From: Antedon mediterranea
Lineage: Eukaryota; Echinodermata; Crinoidea; Comatulida; Antedonidae
NCBI RefSeq assembly: GCF_964355755.1
Contig: NC_092670.1
Location: 1,203,001-1,267,000 of the forward strand
Length of the DNA: 64,000 nucleotides
Direction: 5' to 3'
This document shows positions 13,401 to 28,400 of this stretch, piece by piece. The translations under genes and the position numbers were made by a program. Position 1 is the stretch's first letter, and each line of letters begins with the position of its first letter. The notes below the pieces were generated by a model. The model did no database searches. It was not told the origin of the DNA and worked only from the letters and a program-made list of their open reading frames with translations.

Positions 13401-16400
13401 TTAGCTGTTTGTTTTCAAACTTTTGAAGATCGAAACGTATCATAAATTTGCATTTTATTTGTTGATAATTTAACGAATTTACATCAGTGATTATAATGCA
13501 TGATTTTTTAATATTTGTTAAATTAAAAATTAAATTTTAATTGCAAACAGCTTGATATTATAATGGAATTTTTATAACTAAGTTATTTTCTGTTCTTTTT
13601 TTACTCTCTTCACATAATTTTCCTATAGGCCTACTACCTTCTTTTTATCAGTCTGATTTCATTTGGTAAAAAAATTCTATAATCAATATGCGTGGGCTGG
13701 AGAATATTGGATACTGCTATGGTAATAAATGGTAATGTCAACAATTCTAGGCAATAATTATAATAATGTTTTGATAATCTTTATCAATATCAGTTAAGGT
13801 TATTTACAATTAAAACCATAAAACTAACTATCTGCCTCTGTGCAGTGTATAACTAGGCTACTGTATTTACCTAAATTGCTGGCATCCATAAGGCCTTCTG
13901 TATATTTAAAAGCAAAGTTTTTAGGGGAAATATATGGCTTTTCACAAAATACTAAACACACAAAAGCTAAATCAAATCAAAAGGTAAACAATCGGGTATA
14001 TAAAGTGTACCTGTCAATTAGGAAGTGAACTAAAAAAAATTAATGAGAGCAATTATATATAATGTAAATTGGCTTTAAGTGTCACCTCATTTATCTTTGC
14101 TCTATAAACTAAAATCAAAATATGTTTTAGTTTAGTTTAAGGTTGAAGAAAAATAAGATTATATGGCCTTATGCCAGGTATGGTATTTTACCCAGATTAT
14201 GTTATTCAAAGTGTGATATCATTACATCCAACAACATCCACAACATCCCCATCCCCAATTTAATATTAAAGTCACTTTTTGTTTTGTAAATTCATGATTT
14301 ATCATGCTTTATTAAAGTATGTCTCATTTATTTATTATGAATCTATCATTTCATTACATTGGTACAGTACACTAAGCTGGTATACTCAGCACTGGTCACA
14401 CTGAAGCTTGATTATAAATTCAAACCATGTGTCAAATGTTGCTTTCTGCTTACGAAACAACCTGCTGTTTTTGTTCAAAGTAAACAACAAAATGTTGTAC
14501 GCAAGCAATATTGCAATCATTTGGTAGATTTGATATCACTTTCCAGCATAATTTTAGTCTAATTTTAACTACAATTTTAAATAAAAATCATAGATATATT
14601 TTATAGTTCTGAATAAGTAGTTATTATAGAGATAGTAGCCATATGTGGAACTACACACCATGGGTACTGTACATGATTGGTTTGTTAGTTTAGGGGATGG
14701 GGAGGAGGTGTTGGGAGATAAGGAACATGGTAGTGTAATTATGTAGTAATGTCAAAGTACTAAAAATACTAAAATATTCAACATTAAATTCAAGTTTTGA
14801 TTATTCCCTTTAAAACAAATTTTGCCCAGGTACTTTTTTTCAAAAATCCCACATGATAAATGTCTTTTTTTAATTGGTTGCTGAAGCTTGAATCAAGTAT
14901 TAAATGTTTGCACATGCTCACTAACCTTACAAAGTCTAATAAAGTATCATTTTGTATTCAGTATCAAAATAGGGATCTATTATATTTTGCTGTGCTTTGA
15001 TTTGATATTGATTAGTGGGATTGTTGCGATATGCATATGCCCATCCCACCAATTTAGAAAACAGATTAACACTGATTAACACTGTTAATTATGTACTGTA
15101 TTCCAAAGGTTTTTAAGGACAGAAGGAAGGTTCTGCAAGAATTGAAAATATTAGCCCAATCAGTGGACAATGAATTTTGCTGTTTTAGATGAATGTTTTT
15201 CAATATATTTGTGTTCATAATGGGTGTGTTGTACTTTAGTATTGTCAATAGCTGCAGTATAGTGTTTATATTGCATAAACCACTGGCTTTTGTTAACACC
15301 TTGTTAAGATACAGACTCTTCAGTGTCTAAGCTGAGATTATGTAATTTATGTAGAAAAAGACCCCACCTCAATTTACACACCGGCTGAATACATAAATAT
15401 GTTTTAAAAAATATCATGCATTGTTTTAAAAAATATCATGCATTGTTAAAAATATATTATGAGTTCTATAGAAGAAGCCTGGTAATGGTATCATTTCATA
15501 TCAACTAATTAAGCTTTTGAAAATGTTTTTAACCTTTTGGTAGATATCGAAATCTATCCTTGTACAGCTTTTGTTTCTTTGTATTGTCATCTTACAAAAG
15601 AGTTCATCCAAGTGATCATAAAAGCCTTCTCATCATCCAAAATGTTTTATTGTTTGGCAGACACACTCCAATGCCAAATAATATTTCTAAAGCCGATCTC
15701 ATAATATTTTCTTTACCAAATGCAAACACTTTGTGTCATAGTACTTAGTGGAAAAACCTATTATGTACATGAACAGTCTTAAATAGTAATGTCAATATTA
15801 CTATTGCATGATTTACAGAAACATACTGTGCAGTACGCAAAGAATATGCTTCACAATCAGAGCAAAGAAATAGACTGCAGTAACTGTGCAATTTGGATCC
15901 CACTCGGACGCAACGCAAGGATGTCAGTGCAAGCAGTTTGACCAATCACAAGCAATCGATTAACCAAACGATAGCTTGTTTTTAGTCAAATTATTTGCTT
16001 TACTTTTTTGTTGCGTTCTAGTGGGAACCAGGCTTACTGTATCAAGGCATCCACTTGCATTATTATAATTTTATTTCTGATACAGTACATTCACTACTTT
16101 AAGCTAAATGTCATTTATACTGTTAATTTGTGGCCATTTATACATTATACCTAAATCGTTCTGTTATTAACCATCAACTGTAATTTTACTATTCATGACC
16201 AATGCATAATTCATAATTGCCTAGTTCTAGCATATGGACACAGAATTTACACAACTAATTTCAAACACAATTGAAGCAGTGATAAAAGCTTGCATTCATT
16301 ATCTAATGACATCGATTAATGAATTATATTTCGCAACTACTACTGTACAAATGAGATAACGGTTTGCGAGTACTGTATCTCATATACAGTAGCCCATCGG

Positions 16401-19400
16401 GTTAGTGAGCAAGGCCACAGGGGTGGATTTAGGGGGAACCCTCCTATTTAGACAACTAACATTAAATAAATACTGTACACAGCTGTCGAAAATTCATTTT
16501 GCAATATTCAGAAACCTGTGCAAATGCAACAAGTAAAAAACTCACTTTTTTAACCAAGACTACTTGAAAAATTAAAGTTAGTATGCGAACATATTAATTT
16601 GTAAAAATTCACTTGGCAGCCTACAGTATATAAGTAAGATTAAAAGGATTTTACAACATGCACATATACTGTAGCCACCAGCATAAAGTTTAAAGGTCGC
16701 TGCTGCGATAAACTCCTAGGTTATAAATACTGTTAAAAATCTGACTATTATAGATTTCTGTGAATCCAGAATATTGTAATTTACAGGTCATGACATTGCC
16801 TTGTTTGTATTAGCAACCATTAGATATAAAATGGGCAGCAGCAGTGTACGAACCAACACCTCATTTGAACAATTGGCTATAGTGCCAACAGAATAAGCCG
16901 CCCTTCAATTCACACTAGCAATATGTATACATAGGTGTGGTAATTACGTCTCATCTAAAAGCTAATTCATCTAATTCTAATTTCATAATGTATGATAAGT
17001 TGCAATCAATTTTACTTGAATACACAATTTTTCAATGGTATTGCAATTATTTAACTGAATGGGTTTTGAGCTGTACCAGATGAATACAATGGAAACTATT
17101 TCTACAGCAAAGACCACTAATTATAATCTCCTTAGAAGAATATTTTGTAGCACTGTAAATGTAAATTATAGATATTGTTTATTCATGTACAGTATGGGAG
17201 AAGGTTTTGGAAAAAGACATGTCCTGACCCCAAAACTGCTTTAGAGCATCCAAAGTATATAAATAATAGACGGAGCATTAAGTCAAGGAAAACGAACCCC
17301 GTTTACAACCCACTACAGCTTAGTATGTCTTAAAATATGAGCTATACTTAAAATATGAGCTAAAAGTATGAGCTATACTTACTTATAGCTATACTGTTAC
17401 TTTAATAAATAAATTGCTCCTTTAAGACATTGAACTATTTATAGCAAGATGGAATTCAAAATTGATATCAAATTAAAATGTAATATTAAACAGAAATATA
17501 ATTATTTCAGAAACACTTAATTATTCATATTTTTACATTCATATCTATTAGAACGAAGAACAAGTTTCATAAACTGAATTATTATTAAAATTACTTCCAG
17601 TTTATTAGTATCTTCTCTCTTGGGCACATCGAGGTATGACTAAAATTCCAAATGAGGTCATCATCGTTAATTATTAACTATAAACATATAATACAAGAAG
17701 ATAACAAATTACTTTGAGAACACACCTTGAATGCGGGATACAATAATTGTAAATGGTAAATTGTTAGATTGTTAGTCTGTTTGGGTCATTTTAATCAAAA
17801 TATTAATTTTAGGTTAAGAGACCAGAAGTCCGTCATTTTATCAAAATAAGGGTAGAGTTCAAATTTCAAATCATTTTCACTATTATTAATGATCTTTTTT
17901 TATGAATACCGAAAGTAAAGAGATCACAATCTAGTATATGGATAACATTTAAAGGCAGTTGTGGTGGAACGTGTCACAGAATATTCTTTCCTAAGATCTT
18001 GGTATGTTTCTTACCAAATAAGTCTAGTGCAAACAGAATATAGACATTCTTAGCTGTCTAAGTTTGTCATAGGTATATAATATTTCAAACTTAGCAAATT
18101 TCTGTTATGCATTTGCCAGATATTTGGAATGTATTGTATGCTATTCAATCTAAATATCTATAGTAATAATAGTGATCCACTGTAGGCCGACTGTAGCTAA
18201 TTACAGTACCTGATCTTCATAGCCTTTCTCTCCTGAATGAAAAGGAAGGAAGAGTTTTTGAGTTGAACTCTCTGACCTAACAAATGGGACAGTCCGCAAA
18301 CCACGCCCTCTAGTGGTAACATCCTAGCATACCATAATTTAAGTGTCCACTGATAAGTTTGATATACAGTAAGATACTATGAAATTAACTCTGTAAAAAG
18401 TGAGGCACTATAATAAAAGTGAGGCACTATAATAAAAGTGAGGCACTATAATATTTCAAACATTAAATCATCTTCACTGGATGGATAATTGAATCACAAT
18501 AGTAGCCTGCCTCACTTTGAGTTTGTTTTATATTATCAAATTTTAATTTAATTTAGTAATTTTTCATTTTTTTTATTTACTTTTGAGTCTCTTTTGTTAA
18601 ACCCACTTGCATGCTACAGTATTTTCTTTTTAGATTTGTTTTTGTCATTTAGAAAATAGTTCTTTAGTTTACTATGAAACAAAGTTATTAGAAGTCCTGT
18701 TTTACCCTTCTCTAAACTGTTTTTGGTTTAATATAAGTTGATTTTGTAGAAAAATAAGTTGGACACGTTGATACAGTAGATGTTCATATTTTTAGGTTTT
18801 AGAAAAAATGATAGTCTTTGTGTAGAAACAAATAAATTGTAAAGTTGCGCAGTCGTTAAAACTGTTAAACAAATTGTATAAAATAGTTGTGATAGAATAG
18901 AACTACTGTTTAATTGATAATAGTTGTAGATGACCATACATTTTTTTTGGGTGTGAAATATTCTAGAACATAGAAAAAGTTTGCCTTAACTTATTAAATA
19001 TTGTAATATTATGTTTTGTTGTTTGTAACAGGAGAAGGGGAAAAGTTCTTTACAGCCGGCCATGAGGTTGATCGTGAAGTGGTACGTGATTTCATGAAAG
19101 AAGTCGGGAAACATCCTGATATTGACGAAAGCATGATCGCTAAACTCGTTGCTATTGAATGTCAGCAACATCAACATCATAGCCGCGGATGGTACAGAAT
19201 TAACGCTTCTCGTAACATGATGGGTAGAACCAAGGTGGATGAGCAGGATCCGCACGCATTGGAGGTATGATTCAACAAACTTAGTACCTGTATTGTGGTA
19301 TCTTTGAATTCCTTTAATTATTATTTTATTTGAAAATAAAATCATTAAAATGATTAAAATAAATATTATAAATATATTTCAAATTTTATTTAATAATACT

Positions 19401-22400
19401 GTAATAATAGAAAGATTTATCTTATTTTCTTTATTTGTTTTAATGTTTATGTTAATATTTGACGATTGGAAATTTCTTTTTGATGTTGATCGTAGCTGTT
19501 TGGTTTTAATTTTCGTGTTTTCTATCAGAGGTGTTTTGTCTTTCTTTGTCTTTTAAATCTGTTCATTTGTATTTGGCAGAAATTTGAATAAAGATAAAAT
19601 ATTAGAGTATTTTCCATTTATTTTGAATGAGATGAATGTTTCAACACTTTAACATCTGTTGACATTTCAAACTTGCATTTTAGTAGTTTTGTAATGTATG
19701 TTAACAGCTTATGTGCGACTTGTGCTGCATCCTAATCCAATGGAAATGAAAAATACTGATTGATAATTTAAGTACATCATACTGTATTATAATACATAAA
19801 ACATACTTTTAAAACTAATTTGTAGTCTATAAACCATTATTGTATGAGAAATATTTTCTGTATTTCTTTTTGTGCATAATATATAAAAATATATGAAGAA
19901 AAATACTTATGTCATCTGCAAAATTATTTTTTGTTCGAATTGATGAGAATTTTAATATAGTTTAGTATAGTATGATTTTAATTACACAAACCAAAAGTTG
20001 TGTTTGTATACGAGTTTTGTAAATTTTAATATCTTCTAGTATCATGTTAGGAATTTTTGTAATATCAGGGAATAAATTAGTATTATTACTGTTCCTTAAC
20101 AAAATGTTTTCAGCAACAAAAAAATGCAATTGATTACCAATATTTATTACTTTCAAGCATTTTGTTATCTAATGTGGATGTAAAAATTGTCATAGCAACC
20201 ATCAACACAAATTATTTCCCTAAATGTCAAAAGTAAGATGTATAATATCAAGGATTATATTGCAAGTTACAGAAGAATAATTAGAAAAATTACATTTTAA
20301 AAGTCTGTGGATACACCATAGCTTCTGTGTATATGCTTTTTAATTTTAAAAACCCTTGAAGATCAACAACATTTAATAATTTTTTTCAGCTCTATAACAA
20401 AATTAAGAACAAGGAATTGCCCAATTTATCTAAAGACGAGCTTGAATATGGAACGGATAAAGCAGTGGTCGAGTTTGCTGCTGTGTCGTACTCTGTTATG
20501 GAAAATGCGGGTCGTGTCAAAGTAGGAATTGTACGACGAGGAAACAAAAAAAGCCAAGTTATTTTCAAGTAAGTGCTTTTCTTTATGTTTACTAGTATCG
20601 GTTCTGTTCAAGTTTCTGTAATGTGTTGTTTACCTTGCAAAATAACCCCTAAAGGAACTTAAAACCTGCTATTTAAGTAACATGACTTTACTTTAAGTAG
20701 GCAAATATAGAATATGAATCGACATTTTCAAATACAAGTTATAGCATATTTTTACATAAAGAGAAGTCGGTTTATAATATTTTAAAGAGGATAAAGTAAT
20801 TCTCATTTCCCTGGAGGCCTAAGAATATTGACAACAGTGCTGAGTAAATTGAACATATGTTATAGATAGGCAAAATTGATGATTTTATGAAAATGAGATA
20901 TCGCTTATATACCACAACCAGTTTAATAGTACTACTCAAATGTTAAACTTTAAATTCATTGATATGCTGGTATCTGCAGAAACCAGTTTAATAGTACTAC
21001 TCAAATGTTAAACTTTAAATTCATTGATATGCTGGTATCTGCAGAAACTGCATATCATTAAATGCTGCTAGTTCCCAAAGGTTGTGAACAAGTAGTAGTT
21101 GACAACAAGGTGCAATTGATTTATATTGAATATTCTGTTAGCTATTGAGTTATAATATATAATAATTTACAACTTGAGGCTAGAGTAGTAAATAGTAATA
21201 ATAATACTGGAGGAGCTCCAAATGGTCATTGAGAAGAGTAGCCAAAAGTTAAGGACATTTCAATTTGTATAAGTTGAATATGCGGTACACAGTAATTAAT
21301 ATTGCTGATAGGCACCTCATAGAGCAAATATTTGCTTTTTGAGAGAATTTTAACAAAACGTCAAACTACTATACATCTTTTGATTAAGACCTAACTTAAC
21401 AGAAAGGTTTGAAGGAAGATGCTTATTCCTTTTACATATTGAAACTTGCATGAGAAAAAAAAACCCTGTTGGACCCATGGAATATAAGTTGATATCATAT
21501 CAGGCCTACCACCCACGCAACTGAATATGACTATTGTATTCTCACTGCAGTGTAATCTGCAAAGGAACTAACTATTGATAGCTTGTTAACGAAACTAATT
21601 AATTGACCTTGTGTCATATCTTAACAAGACTATGGTTTCATTGTTCAATATCATATTTAATTTATTTTAATTCAATGAATATCCCATTATTAAATTTGTA
21701 TAATTAATAAATTTGTACAGCTGTAAAAAAAGGTTGTTGTTTTTTGTGTAATTGTTTGCAGTAAGCCATAGGGTTTGTGTATTATGTGATTTATACTGCT
21801 TTGAGGCAATTCAATAACTTGACAGGAGTATTGCAGAGGTTCACCTGTTTAGTATGTGTTTTGGCAGAGAATAAAAGATTGTGTGTCTTCGTTTTGCTGG
21901 GACCATTTCTAAACTAAAATTAACAAAAAAATTTTTAAATGAGCCAAAATGTACTGTATACAGTAGCAAGCAGAAAGTACTGGGATAAGTACAAACTGCT
22001 ATTAGCTCAGCTAAATAGCCCTGGTAACGTAACTAATCATTACACAACTATGATAATACAGGTAATAAATTATAATAATCATAAAATTATCTCTAGTACC
22101 ATTACTGTACTGGACATTGTCCAGTCAAACATTGTAGAATTCTTGTAAATCTCTTCTACAGACATGATCATACAGTTCTTCTTTATGATGTCTAAATAAT
22201 TTATGAGCTATCAAATTTCAAAAGTGATTGATTACCTTTAATCTAGTTTCAAATTAGAATACATCTTAAGCAACTCATGGTCTTGTGTTATCCAGTGGTA
22301 AAAGCAAGCATCTTAAAAAGGTGTAAAGTTACTCTTTAAATATAATATAACACTAGAGGGGAAAATAGCAAACTAGAGTGCTTGCGTTTCTATTATGAAT

Positions 22401-25400
22401 TTACCTTTATCTATAAAATGCATATTCTCTAATTTTACAATTCTTTGTACATTAATGATTTTGTTATGTTATGTTTCAGAAGAATTTTATAATTATTCAA
22501 ATAAAAAACAAAATAATAGTTTATAGTAATTTTTAATTTGATTGGTATAGTCTAAAAGTTGCATTGAATAAATTTAATTCAGGTAAACTAAATTGGTTAT
22601 GATAATTGTTTTTACTACTAAAAGTTCTAATACTGTGCAGAAACAGTGTGGTGGTAGGTAGGTCTAGGCTCATCAACAATCAATGCCAGTATAAAATTGT
22701 TAAGGAAAGTACATTCAAAATTTTTAAAATATACACTTAATGGTAAACATAAACATAGTAAACAAATAAGACATGGAAGGATCAAGAAGGTATATCTAGT
22801 TAGTAACACTATAACACTGCAGTATATGACACTACAATACTAGTAACACTATAACACTACAGTATATGACACTACAATACTAGTAACACTATAACACTGC
22901 AGTATATGACACTACAATACTAGTAACACTATAACACTACAATACTAGTAACACTATAACACTGCAGTATATGACTCTACAATACTAGTAACACTATAAC
23001 ACTGCAGTATATGACTCTACAATACTAGTAACACTATAACACCACAGTATATGACACTACAATACTAGTAACACTATAACACTACAATACTAGTAACACT
23101 ATAACACTACAGTATATGACACTACAATACTAGTAACACTATAACACTACAGTATATGACACTACAATACTAGTAACAGTATAACACTACAGTATATGAC
23201 TCTACAATACTAGTAACACTATAACACTGCAGTATATGACTCTACAATACTAGTAACACTATAACACTACAGTATATGACACTACAATACTAGTAACACT
23301 ATAACACTACAGTATATGACACTACAATACTAGTAACACTATAACACTGCAGTATATGACACTACAATACTAGTAACACTATAACACTGCAGTATATGAC
23401 ACTACAATACTAGTAACACTATAACACTACAGTATATGACACTACAATACTAGTAACACTATAACACTGCAGTATATGACACTACAATACTAGTAACACT
23501 ATAACACTACAGTATATGACACTACAATACTAGTAACACTATAACACTACAGTATATGACACTACAATACTAGTAACACTATAACACTACAGTATATGAC
23601 ACTACAATACTAGTAACACTATAACACTACAGTATATGACACTACAATACTAGTAACACTATAACACTGCAGTATATGACACTACAATACTAGTAACACT
23701 ATAACACTACAGTATATGACACTACAATACTAGTAACACTATAACACTGCAGTATATGACACTACAATACTAGTAACACTATAACACTACAGTATATGAC
23801 ACTACAATACTAGTAACACTATAACACTACAGTATATGACACTACAATACTAGTAACACTATAACACTACAGTATATGACACTACAATACTAGTAACACT
23901 ATAACACTACAGTATATGACACTACAATACTAGTAACACTATAACACTGCAGTATATGACACTACAATACTAGTAACACTATAACACTACAGTATATGAC
24001 ACTACAATACTAGTAACACTATAACACTGCAGTATATGACACTACAATACTAGTAACACTATAACACTACAGTATATGACACTACAATACTAGTAACACT
24101 ATAACACTGCAGTATATGACACTACAATACTAGTAACACTATAACACTACAGTATATGACACTACAATACTAGTAACACTATAACACTACAGTATATGAC
24201 ACTACAATACTAGTAACACTATAACACTGCAGTATATGACTCTACAATACTAGTAACACTATAACACTACAATACTAGTAACACTATAACACTACAGTAT
24301 ATGACACTACAATACTAGTAACACTATAACACTACAGTATATGACACTACAATACTAGTAACACTACAGTATGTGACACTACAATACTAGTAACACTATA
24401 ACACCACAGTATATGACTCTACAATACTAGTAACACTATAACACTACAATACTTTGTAACACAATAACACTACAGTATTTGACACTACAATACTAGTAAC
24501 ACTATAACACTGCAGTATATGACACTACAATACTAGTAACACTATAACACTACAATACTAGTAACACTATAACACTACAGTATTTGACACTACAATACTA
24601 GTAACACTATAACACTGCAGTATATGACACTACAATACTAGTAACACTATAACACTACAATACTAGTAACACTATAACACTACAGTATATGACACTACAA
24701 TACTAGTAACACTATAACACCACAGTATATGACACTACAATACTAGTAACACTATAACACTACAATACTAGTAACACTATAACACTACAGTATATGACAC
24801 TAAAATACTAGTAACACTATAACACTACAGTATATGACACTACAATACTAGTAACAGTATAACACTACAGTATATGACACTACAATACTAGTAACACTAT
24901 AACACTGCAGTATATGACACTACAATACTAGTAACACTATAACACTACAGTATATGACACTACAATACTAGTAACACTATAACACTACAGTATATGACAC
25001 TACAATACTAGTAACACTATAACACTACAGTATATGACACTACAATACTAGTAACACTATAACACTACAGTATATGACACTACAATACTAGTAACACTAT
25101 AACACTGCAGTATATGACACTACAATACTAGTAACACTATAACACTACAGTATATGACACTACAATACTAGTAACACTATAACACTGCAGTATATGACAC
25201 TACAATACTAGTAACACTATAACACTACAGTATATGACACTACAATACTAGTAACACTATAACACTACAGTATATGACACTACAATACTAGTAACACTAT
25301 AACACTACAGTATATGACACTACAATACTAGTAACACTATAACACTACAGTATATGACACTACAATACTAGTAACACTATAACACTGCAGTATATGACAC

Positions 25401-28400
25401 TACAATACTAGTAACACTATAACACTACAGTATATGACACTACAATACTAGTAACACTATAACACTGCAGTATATGACACTACAATACTAGTAACACTAT
25501 AACACTACAGTATATGACACTACAATACTAGTAACACTATAACACTGCAGTATATGACACTACAATACTAGTAACACTATAACACTACAGTATATGACAC
25601 TACAATACTAGTAACACTATAACACTACAGTATATGACACTACAATACTAGTAACACTATAACACTGCAGTATATGACTCTACAATACTAGTAACACTAT
25701 AACACTACAATACTAGTAACACTATAACACTACAGTATATGACACTACAATACTAGTAACACTATAACACTACAGTATATGACACTACAATACTAGTAAC
25801 ACTACAGTATGTGACACTACAATACTAGTAACACTATAACACCACAGTATATGACTCTACAATACTAGTAACACTATAACACTACAATACTTTGTAACAC
25901 AATAACACTACAGTATTTGACACTACAATACTAGTAACACTATAACACTGCAGTATATGACACTACAATACTAGTAACACTATAACACTACAATACTAGT
26001 AACACTATAACACTACAGTATTTGACACTACAATACTAGTAACACTATAACACTGCAGTATATGACACTACAATACTAGTAACACTATAACACTACAATA
26101 CTAGTAACACTATAACACTACAGTATATGACACTACAATACTAGTAACACTATAACACCACAGTATATGACACTACAATACTAGTAACACTATAACACTA
26201 CAATACTAGTAACACTATAACACTACAGTATATGACACTAAAATACTAGTAACACTATAACACTACAGTATATGACACTACAATACTAGTAACAGTATAA
26301 CACTACAGTATATGACACTACAATACTAGTAACACTATAACACTACAGTATATGACACTACAATACTAGTAACACTATAACACTACAGTATATGACACTA
26401 CAATACTAGTAACACTATAACACCACAGTATATGACACTACAATACTAGTAACACTATAACACTACAATACTAGTAACACTATAACACTACAGTATATGA
26501 CACTACAATACTAGTAACACTATAACACTACAGTATATGACACTACAATACTTCATCATATTTATAATCATTATTGTACTATTTAGTATTATTACATATA
26601 CAGCCCTACTACTATTAGATTAAAAGCTAGCCATGCGCAACAGGCAACAATTTTGCATCGCTCTCTTGGGATTTTTGTTGTCACATAAGTAATATAAATA
26701 TCACAAGAGTAACATTAAACAAGAACAATTTGACACGTTGGCAAATTTTAGAATGTTAAAAAATATCATGCTGGCTCAGACGTAAACATGTTCTTGACTG
26801 AAACATAACATTTGGAAGAAAAGAAAAATCATATTAATAAATTGTTTTAAAGTTGTACAGGTCTCCATCTAATTAAGTTGTCAGCTTTCCAAGAATTCTG
26901 AATATTAACATTTTCTTGCATTTGTTTGCTACTAGAAATATTATAATTCAAGGAGTATTATTTTGTTTTTTATTAACTAGCTACAGCAGTATTTGTAGTA
27001 CAAAAGATAATATTTACTTAAATCAGAGAAGAGAGATTATTAATTAAACAATGGAATCCCAGGGTTGCTCAATATACAACAAAATCCCAGGGTGCTCAAT
27101 ATACAACAGAATACCAGGGTGCTTAATATACAACAGAATACCAGGGTGCTTAATATACAACAGAATACCAGGGTGCTTAATATACAACAGAATACCAGGG
27201 TGCCCAATATACAACAGGGTTCTCAATGTTCAACTTGAGCTGCATCTGGCCTACAGCAAAGAGCTACATGAAACCAAAGCTTGTTAAAGCTTGAAGCAAC
27301 ATGTTCATGACTCTCTATATTCAAATTCACATTACATATAGATTGGGATTCTTTACAACCTTACAGCTACTGTACGACAAGAACTTATTTATCTTCTTAT
27401 TAAGAAAGAATAAATAATGTTATAGTGATAGTAATCCAGTAAATTCTGTTGCTTCATCATTGATCAGATCGGTCCTATGCTTCTGGTTTGATGACAAACT
27501 ACTATTATCCGTTACCTAACATTTTTTTTTTTAAACTAAATAGTAGATATATTAAAATTTAAGTTTAAATAAAAAATATGTACAATTTTAGTTTCCATTC
27601 TGTAGCTTGCTGTTACAAATGATGTTAAAACCTTTATGGTCCTAAAAGAGTAACCTCCAAGTTACAAAATGGCAGCTTGTGCTTAGAAACACTATTGAAT
27701 ATTTTATATACTATATGACTCAAATGGTGACTACGTCATCTTCAAACTAAACACAATTACTATCTAATAATAATAAGACTGAGTTATACAGTTTGAAATC
27801 TAATATAAATTTCTAATATTTTGCAATAAACTTTAACATCGACCTTGGAAACATTTACTAATCTTTGTTAGAAATTGCATGAAACGTTGATGGATATTGG
27901 AATGTTTCTATCTATATGCAAACGCATATTACTTGGGCATATATAGTATTATTTTATGTAGAAACCTGAAATTTAATGAGTAAATAGATGAATGCATGGC
28001 AAATAAGTTGGCTCATTCTTCATTCATTCATTTTCTAAGTATGCAAATTAAGTTGTTCATGTTCTATAAATTAATGCAACTATGTTTGCTGCAGTTATTT
28101 ATTGCGACCAAAAACAAATTTATTTTTGAATAGAATTATCAATAAATCACCTTGCAATGTATATTAATTGTTGATGATAATGAATGCATTGCATTTTAAT
28201 TGCAAACTTTAAGGTGGATGCATATCTTTATTGGAAGATCTTTAAACAGAACTAGCTTACTTTAAAAAGATACTTCATACAATGGAGGACGGTTGAAGCT
28301 AGGTGGAGGTCTTTAGAACTAGAATTTTGGGTTTTGGCAACTATATCCATATACTTTCAAAACATTTATACAGAAATAATAATTAATGAATTAATAAAGA

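Larger units (their letters stand above)
12739..19031. other. Exchanger intron 2, no exon seen apart from repeats
   Basis: 6.3 kb of AT-rich intron. It contains a MITE of family B at 15889-16035 and short direct repeats at about 15410-15445, 17330-17390 and 18398-18455 (GTGAGGCACTATAATAAAA three times). No coding exon or RNA gene was recognised. Confidence 0.6.

Noticed and set aside
22798-26552. CRISPR-like array of regular repeats
   Set aside because: There are no unique spacers; the units are contiguous and the host is an animal genome.
27044-27287. Short frames on both strands with nine-residue repeats
   Set aside because: Product of the 27-bp minisatellite; no start context or homology.
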